This document shows positions 42,963-53,763 of a DNA stretch of 58,236 nt, in pieces (position 1 is the first letter of the stretch; every line of letters begins with the position of its first letter). The translations under genes were made by a program, and so were the position numbers. The notes below the pieces were generated by a model, which saw only the letters and a list, made by a program, of their open reading frames with translations, was not told the origin of the DNA and searched no databases. The stretch comes from Chara braunii (Eukaryota > Streptophyta > Charophyceae > Charales > Characeae), in contig BFEA01000590.1 in NCBI GenBank assembly GCA_003427395.1, positions 686,472 to 744,707 on the forward strand. The letters run 5' to 3'.

Positions 42963-43600
42963 GAAAGGGAAGATTGTTCAGCAAGACAAGCTGAGCATGA
43001 GAACGGTAGCAAAATAGATACACCAATAAAAATCCGCTCCATTACGCACACCGAGATAAAAACGAAGAACAACACTCTTAGATCCAATTAAAAACCTAAC
43101 CCACGCGGCCAACCCTCGACGCGTTTTGTCTATCCCGCACATAGACTCATTAGGAGGACGAATCGAAGAAAGTTCTCCCAAATAACTTGAGGCCATACCA
43201 ATGCCTTGCCCCAATATATACCTACCCTACACCTACCCGCCATGCTAGAAAACCAAAGAAGACCTCCAGGATTTAACCTCTCACAACGGAACAGAGGACA
43301 GTCTCGCTCTCAGCCATCGAAGCAGCCATAGAGGTCACAGCAACTGTCAGCAAATGAAGCCAATCGTACGACATGAAGATCAACCTTGGTAGCAGCACAC
43401 CGTACCTGTAACACAGTCTGCCGAGCAACGAGAAAGCACACAAACAAACACACGAGAGAACAAGCCAACCCTCAATGTCGGATTCTCCAGTGTGCTCAGA
43501 CAACAAAGTCAAACGGAATACGCTGCAAGGAGAGTACACCAGGGCGAACAGATTTGCCAAGCTTAAAGGCCATGTCGAGTTGTCCGAACACCAACGCATC
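42963..43600 (-). repeat. Pseudo-LTR, left copy
   Basis: 638 bp, direct repeat of 48067-48677 at about 90% by eye; it starts GAAAGGGAAGA and ends at ACGCATC. It has a 17-bp extra segment near 43340. The hammerhead-like core here (43100-43160) is mutated. Confidence 0.88.
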
Positions 43601-44181
43601 CATACCGCGAACACACTGAGAGGAGGATGCAGACGACGCCTCAGCGCACACATCAACCGTTTGCGCACATTCTTGGAAAGAAGTAAGTCACGAAGCTTCT
43701 ACATATACTGAGTGTATACCTCAGTAGTCGTCTATCTCGAAACATGAAGCCCAGTTAGGTGTCCCACGAACTGCTGCTCAGAACTGGCAACTGACCCTAT
43801 TCCGAGCCAAAAGGTCCCAGAGTGAGCTGACCTAAGGCAAATCCGAATCCTGTACAAAAACTGGTGTAGGTACTGAGGCAGAATGCCTACACTAAACAGA
43901 CCCGAACGGAAACATGCAGCTGCACCGAAGGTGGCCTGAAAAAGAAAGTATGGTCGAAAAAAAACAGAAAAAAACCTCAGTCGCCAAAAGGACAAACCAA
44001 AAAATGTCGCGCATCACCTACGCAAAAAACTCAATCAAGAGGGTTCGAAAACCCCCTTCCTCAGCTGTGGGGGCCAACGGGCCTGCTTGGCAAACAAGCC
44101 AAGCCCCAAATTTGACTCGTACCCTTGACCAACTAAAATACACGGCCATGACCGGGCCATAAAAGTAAAGAAGGAGAATCA
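43601..44181 (-). other. 3' part of the Penelope-like element
   Basis: Downstream of the RT stop. A minus frame at 43995-43732 (FGAAACFRSGLFSVGILPQY) is unrecognised. No poly(A) tail is seen. Confidence 0.4.
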
Positions 44182-46198
44182 TCAAAAGACGACCGAGACA
44201 ACTTCCACCGCCGTCCTTCCCAATTTCGCACGAAAACGCCGAAAGGTTGCGACCACCAATCGGTGCGGGTATCCACGTCGAAGCAATTCTCTCTTAACCA
44301 CCAAGAGGGACTCATGCTGCCCCCAAGGATCCGAGGAAAGTTGGAAGACACGATGCAAAGTACTCAAGATAACCCCTATCTTGACCTTCTTACTGGAATA
44401 GGATGTATAATCCTGAAAGCACCCAAAGCTCAAGTCTGCCAAATCCCACACAGTTTCACCATTCTTCAAAACAACTACTGTTCTAAAAGAGACACCATAC
44501 TTGTAGATGGTGACTCCCGCAAAAGTCCAACAAAAACTGGACTTATCGGTACGCACCAGCCTAAGAATAGACCCATAGCAATGCATGAATGTACTCAGAA
44601 TAGTTTCCGATCGCTCAGAACCGAAAACTCGTCTGACTGCCACAAACATGGTAACATCGTCAACGATACGAAAACCATCTAACAAAGCTCTGTCACTATC
44701 CAGAGAACACAATAAATTATATTCAGCAAAAAAACATAGTATGCATGCCAAGGGACAGTTGGACGCCTTACCCATTGGAACACCCACCACTTGCCCCAAC
44801 AAAACACCCGCTGAGTATATGAAAGTGTATCGTAAATTGAAACGTACCATATGCCTGATATGTGACAGCGAAACGAACCAGCACTCATCACGCACACCAC
44901 CATAGGACAACCACTCGTTCTTGCTCTTCTTAGCAATTCTGACCCCCGTGCATCCTTTTACTTCGAAAAAGGAGACCAGTCAATCTACTGCCAACAAAAT
45001 GTCAGAGTGCGAAAGGGATACGAACATATCCTTGATATCAAAAGAAGCCGAAAGTAGATCACAATAACTGGACAATTTACTGAAACGGTTGCCCATCTTG
45101 CTAATACCCGGGACTAACTCCTTAACTGCTCTCAAATTGAAACTAGCTTTGCTAGGTAGCGAGAAAAACAGACAATTCAGAGCACGGGCAACCCTGCCAC
45201 TCGCAATACGGGTAAGATCCTTGTGTTTGGGTAACACATAGGCATTACCAAAATGACCACCATTATCCCACTTACCGAGATTGTCCAAATGCAAACGGTG
45301 AAACAACAGGCGCATTTCTGTCAAAACATCCGAGGGTTCAATCTGCGCAGGCACAAAGGATAGGTTCCAATTGAACATGAGTTGCTGATAGTGCATATAC
45401 CATTCCGGACAGAGGACCAATGTATCTGACGTGTTCTTGTCAATAGGGGCGCACACAAAACGTCTCAGTCGGCCAAACCAATGAGAGAGCACTCGTTCCT
45501 CCTCCACGGGACATGCTACACCCTCGTCATCCCAACATTGCAAAAGCATATGCCGATCCAACACCAAGGCTGAACGCAGGTAACTACAAACATCTACGAG
45601 CTGCCAACCAAGCTCCAACACACCATATGCAGGGTTGATTCGGGGAACGTTCCTCGAATTCCAGAGAAACTGTGGAATACCCGGGATGTCACCAATACGG
45701 GTCATGACATGGAACCAGATCTTCCCCAAGCAGGCTCAAATAGACACGAACAAGAGATACCACCATCTACTTTAGTCATACGATGGAACGGACATACCGA
45801 TACCATCTAACCAAAAAATTGACTAACTTAAACTTCAAAAGACGTCGCCGCCAAGGTTGACATAGCAAAAGGGCTAGGTGGTCCTTCCCTATAGCTCTAC
45901 CATTATGGGTAAGGATTATCGGACCAAAATGCCAGATCCCCCCCAGTTGTAGTTCCTCCTTCAGATCCCTCAGAGAGAAAGCGCTACCCGCACAAAAAAC
46001 AGTAGTACAACCAAAGAAATGCCGAACAACTGACCAAGTATCCGCCCACCGATTACCCGGATGAATCGCTACCGGAAAACCCTTAGACCCATCCAAAACA
46101 GCTCTTCGCAAAATCGACAAGAGACTATCCTGCCATTGTTCACCAAGGCGTCTGAACCTGATTATACCACAAACTACCTCAACATGGCATGTACCCAA
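44182..46198 (-). pseudogene. Penelope-type reverse transcriptase
   Basis: Three minus-strand pieces. 46198-45776 is N-terminal (HNGRAIGKDHLALLLCQPWR). 45729-44980 carries PEWYMHYQQLMFNWNLSFVP, NAYVLPKHKDLTRIASGRVA, and motif A ASFDIKDMFVSLSHSDILLA. After a TGA at 44982-44980 the same frame continues 44979-44182 with LSHIRHMVRFNLRYTFIYSA, motif B VVGVPMGKASNCPLACILC, and motif C DGFRIVDDVTMFV (catalytic DD). The motifs fit Penelope-like RTs (related to telomerase RT) rather than Ty3 or LINE. A frame change near 45750 separates the first piece. Confidence 0.78.
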
Positions 46199-46269
46199 CC
46201 GCTTAGCTCTACATGGGCGATCAGGAGGTCTGCCCCTTCAACTTCTTTCTGTAATTCAACAGTGGGAAA

Positions 46270-46731
46270 AAATTCTTAATAAGAATCTTCTTTATAGCTT
46301 CCACCGTAACCACTCCATTAACCAAAGGCACAACAATATAATGTCAAACTCCAAAAGTCCTCAGCCACATATAAAGCTTAGGAGTTATTCCTACTCCCTG
46401 GTATTTGACAGTTCTGACATGTTCTGCCCATCAGACATAAATACCGGACAGAACAGCCTATATATTGTGCACGAGACCATGGGGAAGCGAGGAGATAAAC
46501 CACTGGCCCAGAAGCCCTGTCATCCCAGTCTACTGACAAACGCAGAGAAATGAACTTACGAAGCCAAACAATTTCACCCAACAAAGTGAGAGCAGTAAGA
46601 CATAAGGTAGCGCAAACTTCATACAACATACGGAGCTTAGCTGGTGCACCTGATACCCACGCAGGAGCTCTAAGAGACATACACTCGATAAGATTAAACC
46701 AAAGTCGATAACGAGTAACACGGGAAAGTCA
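46270..46731 (-). pseudogene. GIY-YIG endonuclease-like domain
   Basis: Frame 46728-46378: ECMSLRAPAWVSGAPAKLRM, then VVYLLASPWSRAQYIGCSVR, with VYLL and YIG spaced as in GIY-YIG nucleases. After a frame change near 46390 the adjoining frame gives KLYMWLRTFGV, HYIVVPLVNGVVTVEAIKK and ILIKNFFPLLNYRKK, matching the C-terminal L-E-x-x-L-I-x-x-x-x-P-x-L-N block. The position of the catalytic Glu appears to be Lys here. The domain nicks DNA to prime insertion in Penelope-like elements. A TGA at about 46731 separates it from the upstream frame. Confidence 0.7.
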
Positions 46732-47640
46732 ATCAGAAGGAGATCCCTCCTCTGGAGTCGTCGGGGATGGAGTAAACACAAAACCCTCATAAGCAACTTT
46801 CACCCTCGCCTCGATGATGCTCTCAATAGTTGGTCCCTTCGTAGTGTAAGTCAAGTTCTCCTGGCGGCATATTGCCTTCAACTGGTCCTTGGTTTTCGGA
46901 GTAAGAAGACGACGTTGCGTCAAAATATAAGCTAGAAACCCATCAGGTCCACTTCCAGCCACGATCTTCGTATGCCCATATTCTTCCCCCATTCTAGAGG
47001 ACTCCACATGGTCTGGTCCATCATCCACCACCCCCTTTCTACCAAAAACCGGTTGGCAAAACGTATCCTAGCATCACCTCCGGCAGGTGTCTTAGCCTTA
47101 CACTTCTTCTCTCGAATCTCAGACAGTTTTGCGATCTCATCTTCGATGTCCTCAATGCCTTTATCTGCATATTCCTCCACCATCACCTTATCACGAGGCG
47201 CACTACGAGGAGTCATAAAAAACAGAGCACGGGACTCCTCCACCCGAGCCTCGTCGCGAGCTACTAAATACTACCGCCCTATTTTGGACATCACCCGTGC
47301 CTCCAGTGCTCTCGAATTTCTCTCAATCTCCCGCCTAATTATTTCATCCATCTTCATCTTGTCTTCCAATTCCCTTCTACGCACCTGTTCCTCCTTTTTC
47401 TCGTTAATTAACTGCCGCAAAAACTCCCGTTCTTCATTGTCCTCCGGTTGACGACGTGGAGTCCAATATCGTGGTGCCGCAGACGTAGAAGCTGCATTGC
47501 CCGTTTGAGTTGCTGACCCATTATGGGCAGAAGGACACTCTCTCGCAAAATGCCCATCGCCACCGCAATTGAAACACTTACCAGTGTTCGACGCAATTGA
47601 AAAAGTGCAGGCAAAGATACATGTTGTTCCCAGAAAAATT
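46729..47640 (-). pseudogene. CCHC zinc-knuckle and coiled-coil N-terminal segment
   Basis: Minus frame with CFNCGGDGHFAREC near 47575 (CX2CX4HX4C), a Ser/Thr linker, a charged helix (FLRQLINEKKEEQVRRRELE, REIERNSRALEARV), a TAG stop near 47268, then ALFFMTPRSAPRDKVMVEEY and a further helix. After a frameshift near 47030: AYILTQRRLLTPKTKDQLKA, ICRQENLTYTTKGPTIESII. The same frame reaches the GIY-YIG segment through one stop. Nucleic-acid binding is inferred from the knuckle. No clear ATG was found at the 5' end. Confidence 0.65.
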
Positions 47641-48066
47641 GGAGCGTGATACCAGTAAAAACGAAGAAAAGATAGAGAGCCACAAACCCGTTATTAGTAA
47701 AGAACAAAGTTAATCCTGTCGAACCACCACCTTGAGAGTACCCAACTCATCATCGTACGTAACGACTAGTCTGATGAGTACATCTGGTTCAAAAAAAAGC
47801 AGGGCACATATAAGCAATACGCGCTTCATACCCTAACTTAAAAATTTCGCAAAAACAACCCGCGTTTCAAAATCCTAAACCTCTGCATTCACTTCATAGT
47901 CCCACTAGATAAACCCACTGTATGTAGACATAGATCCATCCATTGTCCTGCCAGGAATTTCGAATACCTCCGTTACCCCAAGAAACCCACGAAGACAAGC
48001 TAACAAGTCGAAGACGTGGCCACCGTCCCAGTGTGTAATCGCACTAGTGGTTGTCACGCAAATCAA
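47641..48066 (-). other. 5' region of the Penelope-like element
   Basis: Between pseudo-LTR and zinc-knuckle frame. No recognisable protein or motif. Confidence 0.45.
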
Positions 48067-48677
48067 GAAAGGGAAGACTGTCCGGCAAGACAGGCTGAGT
48101 ATGAAAACAGTAGCAAAATAAATACACCAATGAAAATCCGCTCCGTTACGCACACCAAGATAAAAACGAAGAACAACACTCTTAGATCCAATTAAAAACC
48201 TCATCCACGCGGCCAACCCTCGACGCGTTTCGTCTATCCCGCACATAGACTCATCAGGAGGACGAATCGAAGAAAGTTCTCCCAAACAACTTGAGGCCAT
48301 ACCAATGCCTTCCCCCAAAACTACACCTACCCGCCATGCTAGAAAACCAAAGAAGACCTCTAGGATCCAACCTCTCACAACGGAATAGAGGACAGTCTCG
48401 CTCTCAGTCATCGAAGCAGCCATAGAGGTCATGAAGCTAATCGTACGACATGAAGATCAACCTTGGTAGCAGCACGGCGTACCTGCAACACAGCCAGTCG
48501 AGCAACGAGAAACCATACAGACAAACACATGAGAGAACAAGCCTAACCCACAATGTTGGATTCTCCAGTGTGCTCATGCAACAGAGTCGAACGGAATCCG
48601 CTGCAAGGAAAGTACACCAAGGCGAACAGATCTCCAAGCTTAAAAGTCATGCCGAACTGTCTGAACACCCGCGCATC
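48067..48677 (-). repeat. Pseudo-LTR, right copy
   Basis: 611-bp direct repeat of 42963-43600, 5104 bp away. It contains the better preserved hammerhead-like core. Confidence 0.88.
48200..48262 (-). ncRNA. Hammerhead-ribozyme-like core
   Basis: On the minus strand: CTGATGAG (48257-48250), stem II TCTA/TAGA closed by a G-C pair around TGTGCGGGA, then CGAAAC (48232-48227), then ACGCG...CGCGT able to form a 5-bp stem III around a 12-nt loop. Stem I could use CCTC upstream with GAGG downstream. The nucleotide at the canonical cleavage position reads as G or is offset by a few bases, so activity is doubtful. Hammerheads are known in Penelope-like element terminal repeats. Confidence 0.6.
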
Positions 48678-48735
48678 TAGTACAGTTTTTGGATATCACC
48701 ACACGAGAAACGTTGTTCAATACATTTTTCTGCAT

Positions 48736-48738
<3 letters not shown>

Positions 48739-48831
<93 letters not shown>
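48739..48831. repeat. (AT)n microsatellite
   Basis: Perfect AT run between the pseudo-LTR and repeat A. The remaining 48678-48738 and 48832-48891 contain nothing recognised. Confidence 0.97.
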
Positions 48832-48833
<2 letters not shown>

Positions 48834-48891
48834 TCATGGCAGCGGGGTCGCGGTCTAGGCCTCGCATGGCCGCCTCCAGAGGGGATTCATA

Positions 48892-49464
48892 GGATGCGCC
48901 TAAAACATGTGTTTCTCTTCCCCTATGCAATCCGTTGTATCTCGGTTGCATGGGGCCTTGATCTTTTTTTATTTTCTATATAAAATCAAGAGAAAATCAA
49001 GGTCCTTTGCAATCGCTATATTCCAAAATGTATCTGATCACGAATGTATCTCCCCAAGTGACCGTTTTTTTATCGTTAAAGTTTTTTTCTTTTTCCTTTT
49101 TTTTTCTTTTTGGATAGTAGGGGCCTGTCAGTCCCTACTTGTGACAGTCCCTACTGACGACCAAGTCACTCACTCCCTCTCACTCCTTTTGTCTCATTCT
49201 CTCACCTTTTTTTTTTCTTTTTCTTTCTTTTTTTAGCATGTCAAGTGTCAAGTAACCGTTAAGGCCTTTTCTAGGCCCTTCCTCTTCGATTTGGCCCTCT
49301 CTATGCCCATCGTGCAGTCCGTTATATCTCGGACTGCAACTATGGTTCCCTCATGCCCATGAGAGCCTCCTTTTACCTCTATTTCTCTCACACAGTGGCC
49401 CCTCATATTCTGAACATCTCCCGGAGGCCTATTTTTTACATGAAGTCTGTTTTGACTCCATTTT
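48892..49464 (+). repeat. Repeat A, copy 2, middle part
   Basis: Reverse complement of about 8866 to 8230. It has a perfect TGCAGTCCG dyad at 49313-49338. It is interrupted at GACTCCATTTT (49454-49464). Confidence 0.85.
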
Positions 49465-50917
49465 TTATTTTTTTTTATTTTTTAAGAAAACCCCCCACCG
49501 GTGCTAGTGGTGCTGATAAAACCAGACACCACTACCACCCGGGGAGAGGCTCCATCTACTGGTGGGGAGCATCGCCTGCTGGAAAACGGGTCCAGCGTCC
49601 CTTTTACAGAATGTACTCAAAGAACATCAGAGAAAAAATCCTGTCAGCATTGATTACCCTGGATTACAGGGGATTGACTGAGCAGGATGTTGGGAAAAAA
49701 ATTGGGAGAACGATTTCTAGAACAAAAACTAGAGGAAAACCTTCCAGTATTGACTACACCAAATCAGTTGTCCATAATCTGCACACGCCATAGTCCAGTT
49801 GATCCCCTTCTCCTTCTTCAACCTTCCTCTAGCCAGGGTATTGGGAAGAACATTGGGGGGCACTAGTGGGTCCTCCTCCCTGCACCCAGCCCTTCCTCAA
49901 ACGGTCCCCTTGCAACCCTGCAACCAATGCAGTCACACCAGCTTTAATCCCTTCCTTTTTTGAACGATTTATGGAACAGTAACTAGAAAAAAAAACCTGC
50001 CAGTATTGGCTGCTTTGGACTCCAGTAGCAGGAGTCCTGCTGATCCCCTTCTCCTTCTTCAACCCTTCATCCGGTCAGGGGACCGGGAGGAGCCACTGGG
50101 GGGCACCAAGGGGTCCTCCTGTCACCCTGCCCTTCGTCGAACGGTCCCCTTGCGACCATGCAGCCATGTTATCCCTACTGTATCAGATTGTTACTCTCTC
50201 TCGTTTTTGTTTTTTTTCCCCAAGTGTCTAGGTGTCTGCATTCCAGTAGCAGGAGTCCAGCTGATCCCCTTCTCCTTCTTCAACCCTTCATCCGGTCAGG
50301 GGACCGGGAGGAGCCACTGGGGGGCACCAGGGGGTCCTCCTGTCACCCAGCCCTTCGTCGAACGGTCCCCTTGCGACCATGCAGCCATGTTATCCCTGCT
50401 GTATCAGATTGTTACTCTCTCTTGTTTTTTGTTTTTTTTTCCAAGTGTCTAGGTGTTTGCATGCACAGTCATGGGGCGCGTCTGTCTATGCTTCAGTTAA
50501 TTGCTTCAATCAGAGAGAGCGGATGTGGAGGGAAAGGATCTGGGAAGTTTGACGGGGGGCGGAGGGGGAAGGATGGATCAATGGCTGTCCACTCGTTGAA
50601 GCTCAAACGGTAGTCCCTACATTCTACCAAATCCAGGTGTTGTTGATCTTCCTTGTTGCCGCCCCACTTAATCTTCGCTACCCATCCGCCTCCTTCCCCC
50701 CTTAGCCAGTCCCCTTGGAAGGACGAGATTGCCTTCCTTATGTCTTTATTTGTCTGAAAACAGTTCAGCTTGCGTTTTAAAATTTGCCATCTTCTCATTA
50801 ATTCCAGTTGGAATTGTTGTTGGATCTGCTCCGTTACCTCAGGGCCTTCTACCTGTACACATTGCATAAAAACATGTTCAATCGTTTCTGCGTTTTTCCG
50901 CGGAGGAAAGATTTTGA
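49465..50917 (-). mobile_element. 5'-truncated LINE (non-LTR retrotransposon)
   Basis: Flanked by an 11-bp target duplication GACTCCATTTT (49454-49464 and 50918-50928). The left end is T-rich, that is an A-rich tail on the minus strand. The right end enters mid-protein. The 3' half carries three tandem units of about 220 bp (diverged near 49795, then about 49995 and 50225) with CCGGTCAGGGGACCGGGAGG and CGTCGAACGGTCCCCTTGCG. Typical of target-primed retroposition with 5' truncation. Confidence 0.8.
50493..50916 (-). pseudogene. LINE ORF2 C-terminal end (zf-RVT-like)
   Basis: Minus frame starting at the insertion edge: KIFPPRKNAETIEHVFMQCV, then ELMRRWQILKRKLNCFQTNK and AISSFQGDWL. The pattern ET-x-x-H-x-F-x-x-C is the second half of the zinc-binding segment after the RT of many plant LINEs. 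The first Cys pair and the RT are lost by truncation. The last third of the frame may be 3' UTR read-through. Confidence 0.65.
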
Positions 50918-51570
50918 GACTCCATTTTCTTGAGAGAGGCTAATTCGAGATTTTCCGGATTGCTCCCATGCCTCCCCCTTCACGTTTCTTTACTTTTTTT
51001 TACCGTTTTGTCTTTCCGTTTGCTCCCACTAGTGCTTGCACTAGTGGTGCCAATATTCTTGGTCGTCAAGTTCTCGATCTTGAGGGTGCATCATGCTTTA
51101 ATTATTTTTCCCTCATGCCGCTCTGCAGTTCCTCTCGAGACCTTCTCATGTTCCCGCCACTTGTCCAGTGCTAGTCATCGACACTTGTCTCGCCTGGTGG
51201 TCCCGCCGGTACTTGTCCCACTGGCGGTCCTGCCGGTACTTATCCCGTCGGTGGTCCCGTCGATATTTTGTCCCGGATACTAATTTTTTTACTTAGCCTC
51301 ACGTGGTCCCTGATACTTTTCCTCATGGTGTCCCGGTTTCTTTTGGTTTCTACTGCCCTATGGTGACCCCCTTTCCTTGTCTTTTCTCAAGCTCCGCGCA
51401 TGACAGTCTCTTCGGCCGCAAGGCCTCCAATCCGTGGTTTCCGTTAATTGTCGTAGGTGACCCCCACGTCGGGCCCTTTTTCTCTATTGTCCTGTGGCTA
51501 CCAGGGTTGTCCACCTCTCGGCTTCACTATCCTCCTGACTTCCGTCACGTCTCGCTTGCTTAGTTCCTAG
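50918..51570 (+). repeat. Repeat A, copy 2, last part
   Basis: Reverse complement of about 8220 to 7870, homology clear to about 51320. It includes the perfect dyad CCACTAGTGC-TT-GCACTAGTGG at 51026-51047 and the GC-rich tandem units near 51185-51270. 51320-51570 probably continues the repeat beyond the part present in copy 1. Confidence 0.72.
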
Positions 51571-51919
51571 CCCCTTGCGCCCTTACCATGTCGAGTTCAA
51601 CCGACCCTCCTGGCCCCATGCTATGCCCCTATGCGCCCACGTCCTGTCACTCACTTGCTTGCCATTGTCGGGTCCTTCACCCTGCGGTACTCAGCCCAGG
51701 GCATCATTCCTTCCCGCGGCCCCGTCCTAGTTCTTTGTCTTTTTTCTCTCTCTTGTCTCCTTTCTCCAGATTTATCTGTCGTGCACAACTTGGCTATATA
51801 CCGGTTGTCAAGTGTCGAAACGTTATTCGGGATCCACAGGTCCCGACAGCGTGCAGCAACCTGTCTCAGTGGCCATGCAACCACTGCAGCAGTCGTCTGG
51901 GCAGATCCAACCTATGTTG

Positions 51920-52786
51920 TGGATGTCCAAGATTCCTTTGTTGAGTCATTAACCCTTCACTGGCGACAGGAAGAAGGACGAGGACTTGGACACCTGGGTG
52001 AGGTTTGTGCCTACCTATGTGAGGCACAAGCTCACAAGGCCAAAGCAAGAAGTTATAGTTGTTGCCTCCTTTTTAGAGGGATCGACAGCACGTTGGTTAA
52101 ATGGCTTAGTGCAGCAACAGGGCTACGGTCGGAATTTCGATGACTGGGCCCAGGCCCAGACATCGGAAGACTTCGTACGGACTTTGTACAATAGGTGAAA
52201 TGATCCTCAAAGGGCTTAGAAGGCTACATACACGATCAACAATCTTTGTGCCAAAAGGTACAAGAATGTCCACGAGATCACAGACATCGTTGAACGTCTG
52301 CTCGTGGTACCTCGTGTGCGTTACGACGAACAGGTACTCCTCACAGATTACTTAAGATGTCTACCTTCAGAAGTTAAGACTAAGCTGGTTGATGAGGCCT
52401 ACGTCGACCAACATAACTTCGCCTCTTTCAACAAGAAAGCCTTAGATATAGAGGCAATAAACGTGGTAGAAAGGGTGGTGGTCCATGCAGTAGAGGTTGT
52501 CCCCGGTAGTAAGATACCTAGAGAGCGCATCTATAGGATGTCTTCTGGGGAGTTTGATGAGCTCCGCCGCCAGCTCAAGGAGCTCACAGAAAAGGGATGG
52601 ATCCAGCCTAGTACCTCCCCTTACGGTGCACCAGTCTTATTTTTTCCTAAGAAGGGAGGTACACTGAGGATGTGCATTCACTACAGGGGTCTCAATGCCA
52701 TCGCCGTAAAGAACGCAGAGCCCCTACCCTGCATCGGCGACCTATTGGATAGAGTGCAGGATGATACTTCACAAAGATATATATGA
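51920..52786 (+). pseudogene. Gag joined to RT by internal deletion
   Basis: The gag part in two or three frames: KDEDLDTWVRFVPTYVRHKL, ASFLEGSTARWLNGLVQQQG, and (frame 52304-52786) DYLRCLPSEVKTKLVDEAYV with FASFNKKALDIEA. The same frame passes directly into RT sequence: VPGSKIPRERIYRMSSGEFD, GWIQPSTSPYGAPVLFFPKK and MCIHYRGLNAIAVKNAEPLP. The zinc knuckle and the protease that should lie between are absent, so a deletion kept the frame. The frame breaks at 52786. Confidence 0.8.
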
Positions 52787-53760
52787 AGTCTAGATACCAT
52801 CAAATTGATATTAGATCTGAGGACCAACACAAAACCGTTTTTCAGACCAGGTACGGCGTGTACAAGTTTGTGGTGATGCCCTTTGGTCTAGAACATTCCA
52901 ACACGTGATGAATAGGATCTTTCATGAGTACTTAGATAAGTTTATCGTCGTGTACCTCGATGAAATTCTTATCTTTAGTAAGACTGTAGAGGAGCATACT
53001 GAGCACCTAAAAATAGTGTTAGGTCTCCTAAGACAACACCAGTACAAGGTCAACTTGGAGAAATGCGAGTTCGGTCGCACCAAGATCCTGTACTTGGGTC
53101 ATGAAATTTCCGCAGATGAGTTAAGGTTGGACGATGCTAAAGTGGCCAGCATACGAGACTGACCCAGACCTCAGACTGTTACTTAGGTCTGATCGTTTTT
53201 GGGGATGGCAGACTATTATCATCCGTTTGTTAAAAACTATAGTACTATAGCTCCCCCATTAACAGATCTAACTCGACTTGACACCCCTTGGGAGTGGACT
53301 GAAGAGTGTGAAGCAAGCTTCAAGAAATTGAAGTATGCTCTGACACACTACGAAGTCCTCAAGCTTCTGGATCCTGATAAGTCATTTGTCGTGACCACAG
53401 ACGCCAACCAATATGGCATAGGCACGGTCCTTGTACAAAAGGAGGGGCCAAAGTTGAGACTCATCGAGTATATGAGTAAGAAGATGTCGTCTCAAAAGCT
53501 AGCAAAGTCCACGTATGAGCATGAGCTCTATACCTTCTACAGAGCGCTGGTCCATTGGAGACAATACCTCCTAGGCAGATTATTTTACTTGAGATCTGAC
53601 CATGAGACCTTGCGCTGATCAAGACACGGTTTGTACTCTCTAACGCACTTAAGCGGTGGATTCAACTGATAAACATATATGACTATCAACTCGATCCAAT
53701 GAAGGGAGAGTACAACAAAGTGGTTGACTCACTATCGCGAAGGGCAGATTATATGGCGCA
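52787..53760 (+). pseudogene. RT palm, connection and RNase H fragments
   Basis: Successive frames: SRYHQIDIRSEDQHKTVFQT, VVMPFGL (then a frame break), 52905-53162 with FIVVYLDEILIFSKTVEEHT (YLDE where YLDD is expected), 53199-53618 with YYHPFVKNYSTIAPPLTDLT, VVTTDANQYGIGTVLVQ and SKKMSSQKLAKSTYEHELYT, then YDYQLDPMKGEYNKVVDSLS with the NKVVDSLSRR end of RNase H. The second catalytic Asp of RT is changed to Glu. Confidence 0.85.
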
Positions 53761-53763
53761 CTA

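Larger units (their letters stand above)
42963..48677 (-). mobile_element. Penelope-like retroelement with N-terminal GIY-YIG
   Basis: On the minus strand: pseudo-LTR (48677-48067), CCHC zinc knuckle (about 47575), coiled-coil-like segment, GIY-YIG endonuclease-like domain (about 46530-46270), Penelope-type RT (46198-44182), 3' part, second pseudo-LTR (43600-42963). Direct flanking repeats plus this RT type are characteristic of Penelope-like elements. GIY-YIG ahead of RT is the permuted order reported for a green-lineage clade (Chlamys type). The copy is decayed by several stops and frameshifts. Confidence 0.78.
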
